NCBI GenBank assembly: GCA_002917775.1
Contig: KZ627159.1
Span: forward strand, 785,344 to 849,343
Direction of reading: 5' to 3'
DNA: 64,000 bases
DNA from: Glaciozyma antarctica PI12
Lineage: Eukaryota; Basidiomycota; Microbotryomycetes; Kriegeriales; Camptobasidiaceae
How positions within the stretch are numbered: position 1 is the first letter of the stretch; the number at the start of each line of letters is the position of its first letter. Below are positions 45,233-56,200 of this stretch, piece after piece. The notes below the pieces were generated by a model that searched no databases, had not been told where the DNA came from, and was given only the letters and a program-made list of their open reading frames with translations. Both the position numbers and the translations under genes were made by a program.

Positions 45233-47064
45233 TCATTCCACACTGAACGCGTACTCGCTCCACCACTCGTACGACCTCTCTGGACTGTAAATCTGCTCTC
45301 TTGATAAGCTCCCCTTCACGCACAGCTGGAGAGAGCGCACCTGATCTTCCCCCCACTGCGGCTCACGAATCGCACCGATCCACCCCTGCTGCTCGAAAAC
45401 GACGCACGAGTGCCTCCCGTAGGTAGAGGAAGATCCTCCGTGAGAGAGCTTGCGTGGGGTGGAAGATTGGCCGTTGCAGCTGTAAACCTGCGGAGCGGGG
45501 TCAGGTTCGCTGCGAAAGCGAGAGGAGCGAACGGACCTGCGCGGCTCGTTGATCCGTCTTGATTGACAGCCTGCGACCATTGTTCAGCATTTACACCATG
45601 GGAACGAGAGAAGTCACCCACTTGATCCCCGAAAGCGAGCTCGAAAGCTCCATCACCACGTCCTCCCTCCCATGCTCGTCGTAGATCCACGCATTGTCGT
45701 ACCCCGTACAACCTGCTTATCGTCAGCTACTAGCAGGCTAGTAAGAGGCGAACAGACCTGGTCCACAAAGCCCGCTCGTCTGCTTCAACTGCGAGCCAAT
45801 CGACCGAGGCGTGCGGAAGTCCATCGGCGAGCCTACAACGGTACTGATTTCGCCCGTCGGGATCTACAAGAGGCAGTCAATCAGCCTCGAAGGGCAAGAA
45901 CGGGAGGAACAAGCTCACCATCGTGTCATCTACCTCAATATACCGCGAACCTTTGATCCTCAGCTCATGGTCCAAGACGGTCGAAGACCCAGCGTAGGCG
46001 TCCAGATTCCAGTAAACGTGCGAAGAGAGCATAATTGGTGTCGATTCTGAAGCATGAGATGAGAATCGGGTGGTCCATATCGCATCGTCAGCGAGGGAGT
46101 AGGTCACCTGCGAGGAAGGTTAGTGCGAGCGAGGAAGGCGAGGCCGAACGAACGTTGGTGTAGACTGAACCAGGGAATCCTGCGCTTGAGGTTAACACAG
46201 CGACTTAAAAAGAATGCTGAAGGAAGCACCTTCCGTCCCATCCGCATCGAGCAAGCCAAACACAATCTCGTGCGCCGAGTGAGATAAAAGCGAGAACCCT
46301 GATCGGCTCATGCCGACTGCTCCACCATGCAAAGTGTTGCCGTTCTCGTTCAAAGTGGTGTAATATTTCCTGCCAGAGGAAAGGTCGCGCGTCGGAGGGA
46401 TGGAGAAGGAGGCTGTGTGGGGTCAGCGAGCGAGCGAGCGAGGCAAGGAGGGGCGGACCATTGCGCAAGCGGTTGGCGTAGCGGCCTACCACTGATCCAA
46501 AATATCTATGAGGAGCTTAGTATGTACCGAAATGGAGTATGAGAGCGACGAACGGGTACGAAGGATCGGTAAGGTACTGCGTTCGGTCATCGTCTGCAGA
46601 GGGTTCGTCAGTTCGGTTCGCCAGAGTAGAGCGAGTAACTCACAGCCAAGCACGACGTCTCGGAATCTTCCTTCACGATCCTTGACCCAGAGATTCGTGA
46701 CCGTCGCTCCCAGAGCTGCTCAGAAGGAGATGAGTCCGGATCGACGCTGCCTCGTCAAGAACGCACCGATGAACGAAGCGTACGCAGACCCATCCGGTGA
46801 GCTGATGTTAAACGTTTGAAAGACGTCCACGTTGCTGCCGTCCCGGTGGCTGGTCATCGCAGCTCCCTCGCCGCCGCCAAAGGAGAGGAGAGCCCAAGAG
46901 CAGAGGAGGAGGAACAGCACGGCGAGGGCGATTCGGAGGCGGGAGATGGTCTTGCGGGGTGAAGAGCGAGGAGCAAAGGAAGTTCCCCCTTCGTCTAGCA
47001 GCGTGCCCAGCTCCACCTCGTCGAGGCTGCTCCGTCGTTGCCATCCGTACGCGGGGAAGCGCAT
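45233..47064 (-). CDS. Aldose 1-epimerase-like protein with N-terminal membrane anchor
   Basis: Aldose 1-epimerase (mutarotase) family, which interconverts alpha and beta anomers of galactose or glucose. From ATG 47064 a basic cytosolic tail precedes a hydrophobic segment (IALAVLFLLLCSWALLSFGG), so this is a predicted type II membrane protein with the catalytic domain outside the cytosol. The domain shows LGATVTNLWVKDREGRFRDV, VLGYDDRTQYLTDPSYPF, GRYANRLRNGSFSIP, NENGNTLHGGAVGMSRSG (catalytic His in LHGG), PIMLSSHVYWNLDAY (His-x-Tyr-x-Asn), DDTMIPTGE and RTPRSIGSQLKQTSGLC. A last acidic-aromatic part has WGEDQIYSPERSYEWWSEYA. It stops at 45233-45235. About ten introns; the one at about 46497-46532 would be only 36 nt. 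Confidence 0.85.
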
Positions 47065-47254
47065 TCTTCGCGCGTTCCCTCCTCAGCTCGCCTGTCTAGG
47101 CAGTCGTAATAGGTCACGTAAGGCGCGTTCGAGCTCAGAAGTCGCCGTGTTGAGCTGTGGCGGGTTCGGAGCGAGGTCAAGACGGAAGTTCACGCCAAGT
47201 CGCCTCTCTCCCTTCGACAACACCCTCCAGCGAAGGCGGCGCCCAGCAACAGCA

Positions 47255-48585
47255 ATGGAGGCACCCGAAATCCCTCCACTCCCCTCTCTCCTCCCCAACC
47301 CAGCCGAGCCTCCAGCGCGTGCCGACCTTGTCTCGCTCAAACTCCGCCTCGCCGCCCTCTTGCCACCAGAGTCGGGACAGCTGTACTGGACCGCCTTGGT
47401 GCACTTTGTGACGGGCAAGATCAACCGCCAGGAGCTCGGGACTGTCATGAACAGGGTCCTGGGGACCAAGGGGGAAGCTGGTGCGTCTCTCGGTGTCGCC
47501 CAAGCGAGCTGCTGCTGACGGCCTCGTGCAGTACAACTCCACAACGCTCTCGTCCTCTCCATCCTCTACAACACCACCCGCCCCGCTCTCCCGCCCTCGT
47601 CCCTCCGCCACTCGGGCTGGCACAAGCGCCAACGCGACAAGGACGGCCTCATGCTCGAAGACCGCGATCCCAAGCGGCGGCGTATCAAGGCGGCTGTCAT
47701 GGCGCTCGGGAAGCGGGAGCGTGCGGAGATCAAGGCGTTTGGGCTGGGCAAGAAGGACGTGGAGAAGGAGAGGGAGAGGGAGAAGGAGGAGAAGAGGCTC
47801 AGGAGCTTAAGTGGGTCGATGGACTCCAAGGGAGGGAAGGTGGGCAAGGATGGTCTGCCGGTTGCGCTCGAGGATGCCAAAGCTCCGTCTGCTAGTGAGT
47901 TCTTTGTTGTTTGGGAGTGAGAGGATAGCAGCTGATGGTGTTTGGACAGCGCTGTTGCAGGACTACATGAGGTGCTTGCACACGCCGCTATGCTGCGAGT
48001 CGAAGGAGCTGCCAGACGTGGATACGCTGAAGGATCGGATGAGCCTACTTGCGTACGATTCGGGTCTTGGAGGAGGAGCGGACGTCAAGGTGGCTGTGCT
48101 CGGAGTGCAGGCCATCGAGGTACGCTCAGTCGCTTCTCGCTGACGGTCTTCCGGCTGACCTTGACTCGCAGAGTCACCTCAAAACTATGGTCACGAGCGT
48201 CATCTCTCTCGTTCGCGCCAACCGTGCCAACGGCATCCAAACCTCGACTCGCTCTCAACTCGCCCTCCTCGACGCCGCGGCCTCGGCCTCGTCCATCGCC
48301 CCCGCTGCCCAATCCACCGCAAAGCCTTCGATCGTCCTCTCGAACGGCAGGAACACCGTTGCCCTCTCCACTTCTGTCGAGGACGACAAACCCACCGACT
48401 CCCCTCTCGCCCTCTCCGACTTCTCCTCCCTCTTCGAAATCTCCCCCTACCTCCTCGTCCAGCCCCACCTAGGCTCCATCGAACGACTCTACGCCCTTCC
48501 CCCCCTCAGCGATTCTGACTCCTCCTCGGACTGTTCCTCCTCCGACGAGGAGCATCAGGAAGGCGGAGGAGCGACCACTCACTAA
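47255..48585 (+). CDS. HFI1: SAGA complex subunit HFI1/ADA1 (TADA1)
   Basis: Histone-fold-containing structural subunit of the SAGA transcription co-activator. ATG 47255 opens MEAPEIPPLPSLLPNPAEPP. The N-terminal Tada1-type region reads DLVSLKLRLAALLPPESGQL, YWTALVHFVTGKINRQEL and HNALVLSILYNTTRP, then a basic segment with DPKRRRIKAAVMALGKRERA. The central part has LLQDYMRCLHTPLCCESKEL, PDVDTLKDRMSLLAYDSG and VQAIESHLKTMVTSVISLVR. The C-terminus is Ser/acidic and ends at TAA 48583-48585. Introns at about 47479-47531, 47895-47950 and 48121-48171 are standard. The TAA overlaps the ATG of the next ORF (TAATG), so the real protein may continue into that frame. Confidence 0.82.
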
Positions 48586-49010
48586 TGCCTCCCAGCGCGA
48601 CGCCTCTAGCAGGCGCAGGCCGACAACAGTACCTCATCGACCCTTCCGCCGTGTCGATTCCTCTCGGACACCCCGACGTCGCCCACCCGCGCTTCGGGAC
48701 CCTCGGCCTCCCACCTTCCTCCTCCTCCTCGCGCAAATCTCCTCAACCCCTTTCTCGCGCCGGAGGAGTTCTTTCGCCAAAGAGCCTGGCATTGAGGAGG
48801 CAGTTGTTCCCCGAGTTGGAGGGCGAGGACGGGCCGGGGAGTCCGAACAATTGGACGTCGACGGATGGAGGGACGGAGAGTGATGAGGCGAGTGGGGTTA
48901 CGCATGGTAGGGGGAGGGAGAAGGTCGTCAAGGGCGGGCAGAGGAGGGCGGGAAGAGCGTTGTTTGATGTGGTGGATTCGAGGAGGTTGTTGGATGGGGT
49001 CCTGGATTAG
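48585..49010 (+). CDS. ORF overlapping the HFI1 stop codon (separate cistron or displaced HFI1 C-terminus)
   Basis: 141 codons from the ATG inside TAATG. It reads MPPSATPLAGAGRQQYLIDP and SAVSIPLGHPDVAHPRFGTL, then a Ser-rich linker (SSSSSRKSPQ) and a basic C-terminal part RRAGRALFDVVDSRRLLDGV. The codon use and Ser/Pro content look coding. There is no room for a promoter or 5' UTR, so it is either a shifted continuation of HFI1 (one indel just before 48583) or a downstream cistron reached by reinitiation. Nothing identifies a separate family. Confidence 0.5.
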   Translation: MPPSATPLAGAGRQQYLIDPSAVSIPLGHPDVAHPRFGTLGLPPSSSSSRKSPQPLSRAGGVLSPKSLALRRQLFPELEGEDGPGSPNNWTSTDGGTESDEASGVTHGRGREKVVKGGQRRAGRALFDVVDSRRLLDGVLD

Positions 49011-49221
49011 CGGCATGTGGCAGCGAGGAGGGAAAGATGTGTTGTGCAATTTTCGTTGTGTCGGTCGTTCCTTGCCCTGGCTGAGCTCGTCGGTGCCGTT
49101 CGTCCTTATTCGTCGCCTTCGCCGTCGCCGTCGAATCCCTCCCGACGACCAAGTCATTATTTGTTTCGCCTCCTTGTTCCAACTTTTTGCTTCTCCGCTC
49201 CTTCAGCTCGACCGTCACCCG

Positions 49222-50024
49222 ATGGACATCCTCACCGTGCGCCCAGTCAATCTACCAAGTCTACACCTAGCTAACCCTCACGCCAGGCCCCCTTTGTCGT
49301 CCCCGGCTTCGAGCCAGGACCAGATGGCCCCAAGACGCCCGAAGAGCGGAAAGAGATCCTCCAGTCCATCAAGCAGATGCGTCTCGTGCAGGCTGGTATC
49401 GAGTCGCCTGTCGCCAAGGCGCTGATGAGTGGAGCTATGGGTACGTTGGGTCTCGCTCGGGTGGGGTGAGGGGGTGGAGCTGGGGAGGAGGTCGGGCGTC
49501 CCCGCGGTATGGGGGCGGGAGAGCTGCAGAGGACTCACCAGATGTGAGACAAGGACGACAAGCTAACGTGCACATCCTGCAGGATTCGGTATTGGCGCCT
49601 TCTTCTCCCTCATGTCCTCCTCCTTTGCCCTCGAGGATCCCTTCCGCGCACCTCAGTTTGCGGGCATGTCGACGCAGCAAAAGGCGAAGCATGTGTTCAA
49701 GGATATGGGGAAGAGCATGTGGAAGAGTGGGAGTGGGTTCGCGAGGGTGGGAGCGCTGTATGCTGGTACCGAGTGCGTTATTGAGGGGGTACGTCCGATT
49801 CCTCCTCCCTCGCCTGCCTAGGAGAACGAACGACCTAACGAGTGGTGCAGTACCGTGCCAAGAACGATATCTGGAACTCGGTCTACGCTGGAGCCGTCTC
49901 TGGTGCTGTCCTCGGACGGCAATCAGGACCTCGAGCGATGGTGCTCGGAGGAGCGGGATTCGCCGTCTTCTCGGCTGCGATCGACACGTACATTCGGTGG
50001 GAGACGAAGGACGAGGATGCTTAG
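49222..50024 (+). CDS. TIM22: Mitochondrial inner-membrane translocase subunit TIM22
   Basis: Channel-forming subunit of the carrier translocase that inserts multi-spanning proteins into the inner membrane. ATG 49222 opens MDILT|APFVVPGFEPGPDGPKT. The family signature follows: LQSIKQMRLVQAGIESPVA, GFGIGAFFSLMSSSFALEDP, MSTQQKAKHVFKDMGKSMWK, ARVGALYAGTECVIEGYRAK, DIWNSVYAGAVSGAVLGRQ and GPRAMVLGGAGFAVFSAAID, ending KDEDA and TAG 50022-50024. The first intron (49237-49286) begins right after codon 5. The conserved cysteine of the ECVIEGYRAK motif is present; length is normal. Intact. Confidence 0.94.
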
Positions 50025-50312
50025 AGCGCCGAGTGGGGAGATGGGGGACCGGAGGACCGGAGGAGCATGTTGTATCATCGAGGGAGGGAGGGACGGAGGG
50101 GGGAAGCTAATCGTAACTCAGCTTATACCCAGCACGCCTCTGCTCGAGCCAACCAAGTCACTCCAGCTCTCAGCTTCCAGCTCTCACTGCTCTCGCTTCC
50201 CCCTCCGCCAGGTCAGCCTCGTCGCATCCTAAACAACGCTGCTCAATCGCTCGATGCACTACTACAAGCACTTGATTAGGGTCCCACGCGATCCTACAAC
50301 ACCTCCCGTCTC

Positions 50313-50876
50313 CTACACCGGCGGAGGCATCACCAATGCGCACGCAACCTTCCCCAGTACTCTCCCCACTTTCCGCACCCTGCTCCTCCCGCTCTTCCTC
50401 CCCGCGCTTCCATATCCGAGTTCGTCGCTCGGTGATAATTTATGAGGGAGGAGGAAAGGGGAGTAGGCGGGGAGGAGAAAGACGGAGGATGAATCGAGGG
50501 GGAGGAAGAAGATGTTGTCGCTCGTCGGTGGTGGTGGTGGTGGTGAGGGAGGGGAGCGCGGTGGTGGAGTGGTGTAGGAGGGAGAGGAGAGGGTGGAAGA
50601 GTGGAAGTAGGAGGCGAAAGTGCGGCAGGAGATGGTGGTGCTGATGCTGGAGGGGCGCGAGGAGCTTGCGATGGAGCTGCCGCACGAGTTGTCGATGAGG
50701 GCGAGGAGGTCGGGCGTGGGGGTGGGGTAGAGTAGAGCTGCAAGAGGTTTAGATACGTGCTGAGGAGGGCGGGGAAGGAGCTCACCACCGCCTTCCAAGT
50801 GCGTCTCTGTTTGCGTTGCGAAAGGAGAGTAGCGAGGGAGGTCCGTTTCGCTCGCAGAAGTTTCGAAATCCATCAT
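50313..50876 (-). CDS. Unknown Ser/Pro-rich ORF
   Basis: Open frame from ATG 50876 (MMDFETSASETDLPRYSPF) to 50313, rich in Ser, Pro and Thr, with a basic end (RKSGRSRVRKVGRVLGKVAC). No family motif and no confirmed intron. The N-terminal 25 residues look protein-like; the Ser/Pro tract could also be chance reading of a GA-rich strand. The frame is also open upstream to 51284. Confidence 0.3.
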   Translation of the reverse strand: MMDFETSASETDLPRYSPFATQTETHLEGGGELLPRPPQHVSKPLAALLYPTPTPDLLALIDNSCGSSIASSSRPSSISTTISCRTFASYFHSSTLSSPSYTTPPPRSPPSPPPPPPTSDNIFFLPLDSSSVFLLPAYSPFLLPHKLSPSDELGYGSAGRKSGRSRVRKVGRVLGKVACALVMPPPV

Positions 50877-51308
50877 TCTGGGATTGTTTGAGAGCAGACG
50901 ATGGGAGGAGAAGAATCGGAGAAGAAAAATCGGGCTCAGAGAGCGTGAAAGGAAGACCGAGGAGGAAGGAACACCACCTCCGAGAGCGCAGTCCGCTGTG
51001 CCGAAGCCCGCTTTCCGATGCGAGGAGCTGAGCACGTCGAATATCTTTACGCCCTGTCTACAAACACACGTGAACGCGTGGAGGAGGCCGTGAGGCACGA
51101 AGGAGGAAGCGAGGGGGAGAGGGGGAGGCTCGAAACAGGAGGGAGGAGCGGTAACGACTTTTTGGCGGTGAGGTGGGTGATGAGGCAGGTTTGACAAAAG
51201 ATTTCGAGTGGTTGCGAGAAAGGAAGTCGAGGAGACTACGCGCTGCGAGACGGAAGATCTGCCGACCAAGCACCAAGCGATCACATTCCAACTGCCCTCC
51301 TTCGCAAG
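50877..51308. other. Intergenic
   Basis: About 430 bp upstream of the uncertain ORF and downstream of the hemerythrin gene. No element recognised. Confidence 0.3.
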
Positions 51309-52307
51309 CTAAGCCTCAACCTTGAGCGACTCGACCTTCCCTCCTGCAGGATGCTGGTAACGGAGCTCCGCAAAAGCTTTTCCCTGGAGCCACTCCCTGA
51401 TCTTGTCGTGAGGCTTCGTCATTACTCCGAGGGCCTTCTGCGCGATCCCTCCAGACTGGGGAGCAGCGGGATGAGGGTGGGTAGGGACCAGACCGCGGGC
51501 CTGCGGGGTTCGATTATTCAAGGAGGAGGGACGGGCGAAGGAGCGACGTACGGAGATGAACTTTTGACCGAGAGCGTGGTTCTCTTCGGGAGAGAGCGAG
51601 GCGACAAAGTTCTTGAGGATCCCCGAGGCGTCTTCCTCCTCAGCGCTGTGGTCGAGGAAGAGCTTGATCGAGCGGTGGAACTCTGCGTGTTCTCGTCAGC
51701 GAGCTTGCTCTCTCGCAGCCAGAAATCGAGCTTCGCACTCGTGTCAAAGTCGGCGTATTCGATCTGCTCTTCCTAGTCAGGCCCAGACGAGCAGATTGGG
51801 GAAAGCGAGAACGCACGTTCATGTAATCCAACGTCCAGAGATCCTCTTCAAGCTTCTGGTGTTCGTCCCTCAGGTGCTTTCCATCCTCCCTCTTTCCAGC
51901 CGCCTCGAGAGCGTTGTAGACGGTGACCTCCTCGGCTTCGCTGTGGACCGCGATCTCGCGCATAACTGCCAGCGTATCAGAGAGATTCGAGGAAGGACGA
52001 GAGATACGCACTCGTGTTGACGAGCGTCGTCCTGTCCTTCAGGTCGGTCGTCGCCTTTCAGCGCTGGAAGAGATTCTTAACCTGAACCAGCGAGGCTCAG
52101 CAGAGTACCTGTTGGCAAGAAGCTCCTAATCACGTTGTTGTGGTCGACCTTGATTTCGTCGAGGACGTCGAGCTGCTGCGTCGGTGGTGGCTGGGTGTTG
52201 AGGAGCCGCACGGAGGGGATGGGGCTCGCTCGAGCGAGGGCTGGAAGGGGCTTGGTACAAGGGAAGCGGGTAGCACGGGCGGCTAGAGTCCTGGTGTAGG
52301 CGGACAT
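51309..52307 (-). CDS. Hemerythrin (HHE)-domain protein with mitochondrial-type leader, in-frame TGA
   Basis: HHE proteins bind a di-iron centre and are linked to iron, oxygen or nitric-oxide handling. ATG 52307 opens an Arg/Ala-rich leader (MSAYTRTLAARATRFPCTKP). The domain reads LDVLDEIKVDHNN|VKNLFQR (helix A with the first ligand His), then TTDLKDRTTLVNT|IMREIAVHSEAEEVTVYNAL, HLRDEHQKLEEDLWTLDYM, EFHRSIKLFLDHSAEEED and ILKNFVASLSPEENHALGQK, and a C-terminal tail ending at 51309-51311. Joining helix A by the standard intron (GTGATT...GCTGAG...TTCAG) leaves TGA at 52059-52061 where the family has Trp or Phe (LFQR*KATTDL). Skipping to a weak AAAG acceptor would avoid it but delete part of helix A. 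Confidence 0.78.
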
Positions 52308-53205
52308 GGTGCACTTCGTTTGTTCTGTCTGGCAAAAGGTCAACCAGCTTCGAGGGGAAAGGGGAGGCAGTGACGCCTCATTCTTCGGTGGGCTGTTCGC
52401 TGCTGTTTGCGACTAACGTTGACCGATTAATGGAAGCCTTTGCGCCTAATAACTTTTTTAATAACGTGCCAGGGAACAACGTCGGAGACGCAGAGACGCC
52501 GACGAGGAGAAAGGAGCAACAGGTCCGCGGAGCCAGATGCTCTCTTTCAACGCTCGTTTTTAGTGGACACGATTTGTCTGCTTGAGTAATGTGATTTGTG
52601 AATACGATGACTGGTAGCAATAGATCTCTACCTCCCCTGAGGCCTGAGAGGAAGCTTCAAAGCGTAGCCGACCTCGCTTCGCAAAGTGCTGTCGCAGCCA
52701 ACACGCATCGTCTTTCTCCCTCTGTTTCCAATGCGTCTTTTTAGCACTGACAAGGTTTCTTGAAGCTCTGAATAGAAACTGGGTGTTCTAGGGAGCGGCT
52801 TTCGAGCCGACGACACGCTTCTCCTGCGACGCGAGTGCTTTCTTCTTTGCAGCTCCGTTTCCGCTGCTGCTCAGCTTCTCCTCTCCTGTGTGCACTTCAG
52901 AAATTTAGAAACTGTATAAAAGCTGAGAACGCCGTAATCGTGCCTGTTTTTCACCAGCTGGCGACTCGGAGGGCCTGAGCGGCGCCCGCCCAAATTCAAA
53001 CTCGCCTTGGACTCATCTTCCTCCTCCTACCACTCCCCTGGGTCCGTCTCTCCCGCCTCAGGAACTTGGAAAGTCTTGCTCACTCAACACAGGTACGTCT
53101 TCCTGCGCCCCCGGCACCAGCACCGTCGAGACCGCCCCGCTAAAGCCCATCTCGCACAGGCTCGGCCACCCCTTCCCACTCGACCCAGCCACTCAGCCAC
53201 CAGCA
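52308..53205. promoter_or_regulatory. Large divergent intergenic region upstream of Argonaute
   Basis: About 900 bp, less GC-rich than its surroundings, with an AT-rich patch near 52440-52470. It contains the 5' UTR of the Argonaute transcript, probably with a short intron near 53093-53122, and several minor ORFs without support. Confidence 0.35.
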
Positions 53206-56200
53206 ATGGCGTCCCAGTCTTCAGCAATGCAACTCATCACGGCGCAGATGAAGGCGGCGAGCTTGTCGACCGATGCACAGCCCATGACGAGGCCCGAATT
53301 CGGAACGTGGGTGGGATCCGTTGCGTGAGCAGTTGGGAGACCGGGTGGAGAGCAGGGATACAATGGGGAGCAGAAGATGATTCTGTGGCGAGCGACGCAA
53401 CGGGCTGGAGTACGGAAGGAGGCTGTCGTCGATGGCTGGGAACCTCCACGGAGTTGAGTGTCGTGTGTCGTTGGGAGGGCAGGTTCTCGCCGCTGCACGC
53501 TCGTGACGGCGGACGTACAAGATCACAAGCTGATAATAACGCTCGCTGTTCTAGGAGGGGGAAGAAGTTCTCACTCTACGTCAACGCGTTCGAGGTGTCG
53601 CCACCATCGCTGACCTGCTACCACTACGATGCGCGTTCGCTTTCTCGCCTGCTCCTGGAACACCACAACTTACGCAGATGCTGGAACGCAGGTCAAGATC
53701 CTTCCCGACGTTCCTACCACCCCTCCGCGTCTCAACAGGCAGATCTGGGTGCGTCCTCCGTTCTTTCGCTCCCCCTGCGCACGGCTGATATCACAAGCGC
53801 AGGAGTACATGGACAAGACGATGAACTTGTTCGGAGGTGTTGCGGTTGCTTACGACGGTCGCGCCATGGCTGTAGGTCCCTCCATTCTCGTTTCCAGTCG
53901 TCCGACGCTGACGCCGCTGCAGTACTCGCGTTAGTTCTTCCTGCCGAGGCTCACATGCGCCTCAGTCCTGACAGTTTCGAACCTTGCAGCGAAGAAGCTT
54001 CTCGCCGACGAGGGAAAGTGGGAGATCACGCTCCCTGAAGACGACGGGTCCGTGAGCAACAAGGGAAGGACCTTCACCGTTGCGGTGCGTTTCTCCCGCC
54101 TCCTCGCCAGGCCAGCCTTCTATTAAGCCACTTGCTTATAGATCCGCTTCACTCGTCCCATTGACCTCGGGCGCCTCAAGGTCTTCATCAAGGGTTCAGG
54201 AACTGATATGCCCGACGCTAGCGAGGTTCAGAGCGCCACTCAGTGCACTATCCTCTTTATCCGGCGGTAACATCTGCTAATAGCCTCGTTTCAGGGCTCT
54301 CAACGTTCTTGTTCAGCACGGACCGAGGTGAGGCACTGCCGAGAGTCGTCGAAGAGCTCCTAACTTTGAGCCACAGCATGCTCTACCCCAACCGCGCTGC
54401 CTCTTTCTTCCTCCCGCCCGAGAACAAGCAGGCGGCGGTCATCGCTCGTGGGCTCGAGATGTGGCGAGGTTCACCGAAAGCCTGTCCCTGCTTGCGCTTG
54501 TAGCTGACACCTTCCTTCGCAGGCTTCTACTCTTCCCTTCGTAGTGGGCCTGGCACGATCTTCTTGAACAGTGCGTTTTTTGCGTTCTCGCTACCGAGCT
54601 TCCGCTGACTCTCTCGCAGTCGACAGTTCGTCTCTCCCTCGCACTCCTTTCGTGTGCTCACTCTCCAGCGCAGTTACTTCCCAGCCGATGTACCAGTCCG
54701 GCAGTGTGTCGTAGCTCGTTAAGCCTAGAAGCGAGCTCACCTTCCTCCGCCCGCAGACCTCCCCGAAGTGATGCTCGCGTACCTCCGCGCCCAAGCTCGC
54801 GGCATCAGCTTCGCTGACATGAGCGCGGGCAAGCTTCCTCCTCGTGCCTACATCGAGCTTGACAGGTGCGTTCACTCGCTTCTTCGCTTGCGAACTCGGC
54901 TGACGTTCGTTCGTCCCGGCAAAGGTTTCTGAAGAGCGTCAAGGTCACTCTCAAGGTCAAGAGCCCCGAGGGAATCGAGTCGGTCAGGAAGATCAAGGCG
55001 CTCGAGAGGAAGAGTGCGGCGGACGCCAAGTTCGCGATGGAGGACGGCAAGCAGTACAGCGTCGAGGTTCGTCGATTCTCTTCGCGCTTTTCGAGTCTTT
55101 GAGTCAGCGCTGACGAGAGAACGCAGAGCTTCTTTAGGGAGACGTACAATGTTCGTCTTCAGCGTCCTGATTTCGTGCGTCGTTCTCGCCGTCCTCGCCG
55201 TACGAGCTAGCTGACTTCGGCTCGCAGCCCTGCGTGAGGGTCTCCAAGGTCGCCCTCTGGCCCATCGAGCTCTGCGATGTCCAGCGTAAGCCTGTCCACT
55301 TTTTCAGAACCCCGCTGAACGCTGCTGAACGTCTTCGCAGCTGGACAGAAGTACTCGCGCAAGCTCGACCCCGACCAGACCGCCGAAGGTGCGTTTGCCC
55401 CTCGCTCCCCCTCGCTTCATCCTCGCTGACCTCGTTACGTTTTGAAGCGATCAAGCTTAAGACTGTCGGCCCCAAGGAACGCGTTCCGATGCTGAGGTAT
55501 GGTCTCGCTCGTGTCCAGCCCGACACGCAAACGTCGCCGTCGAACAGCGCCACCGCGCTCGGTCAGTGGGGAGTCACGATCAAGAAGGACCCTATCGAAA
55601 TCATCGCGAGGGAGTTGCAGCCGCCGACGGTCGTCTTCAAGAGGTACGTTCTCCGGCTGCGACCGTCTCAGGGCGATGGCTGATCAACGGCTCAGGAATG
55701 TCACGCCTAGGGAGGGAGTTTGGGATCTGAGGGGCACCAGCTTCCACCAGGCCTGCAAGATCGATCGTTGGTGCGTTGGTAGACTACAAGTCGTCTTCGC
55801 TTGAGGCCTGACGCTCGTCAAACTTTAGGCTGATCCTCGTCTTCGACTCGGATCGCTTCTTCAAGGTCGAGGAGGCGCAGACTTCTATCATGGGTTTGGT
55901 CACAGCCTGCACTCAAGTCGGTCAGTCTTTCGCTTCTCGAGATACATCAACGACGACTGACGAGCTTCGCAACGCAGGTATTACGTTTGGCGACCCCCGC
56001 CCTCCTATCCACTATGTTCCCCGTGGATGTGATGTGCCGGCCTTCATTCTTCAGAAAGGAAGGGTGCTCGTCGACGCCAAGGGAGGGCCTCCTCAGCTGT
56101 GCGTGCTTCCAATCTTTTTGGATACGGAGAGCGTAATCACGGAAGCTCGCAGGATCGTGTGCTTCCTGCCGCGCAAGCCCTGCGACGAGTACGCCATCAT

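Noticed and set aside
45233-47064. KRE6/SKN1-type beta-glucan synthesis protein, suggested by the N-terminal anchor.
   Set aside because: The downstream motifs (LGATVTNLW, GRYANRL, NTLHGG, SHVYWNL) are those of aldose 1-epimerase, not of a GH16 glucanase.
23005-52061. Repeat-induced point mutation as the cause of the three in-frame stops.
   Set aside because: All could be C:G to T:A transitions, but the genes are not repeats and show no general transition bias that I can see, so the idea is unsupported.
55990-56170. Insertion in the Argonaute MID domain ([16 protein letters not shown]).
   Set aside because: It is an intron (GTGCGT...GCTCGCAG) that happens to be open; splicing gives [13 protein letters not shown].
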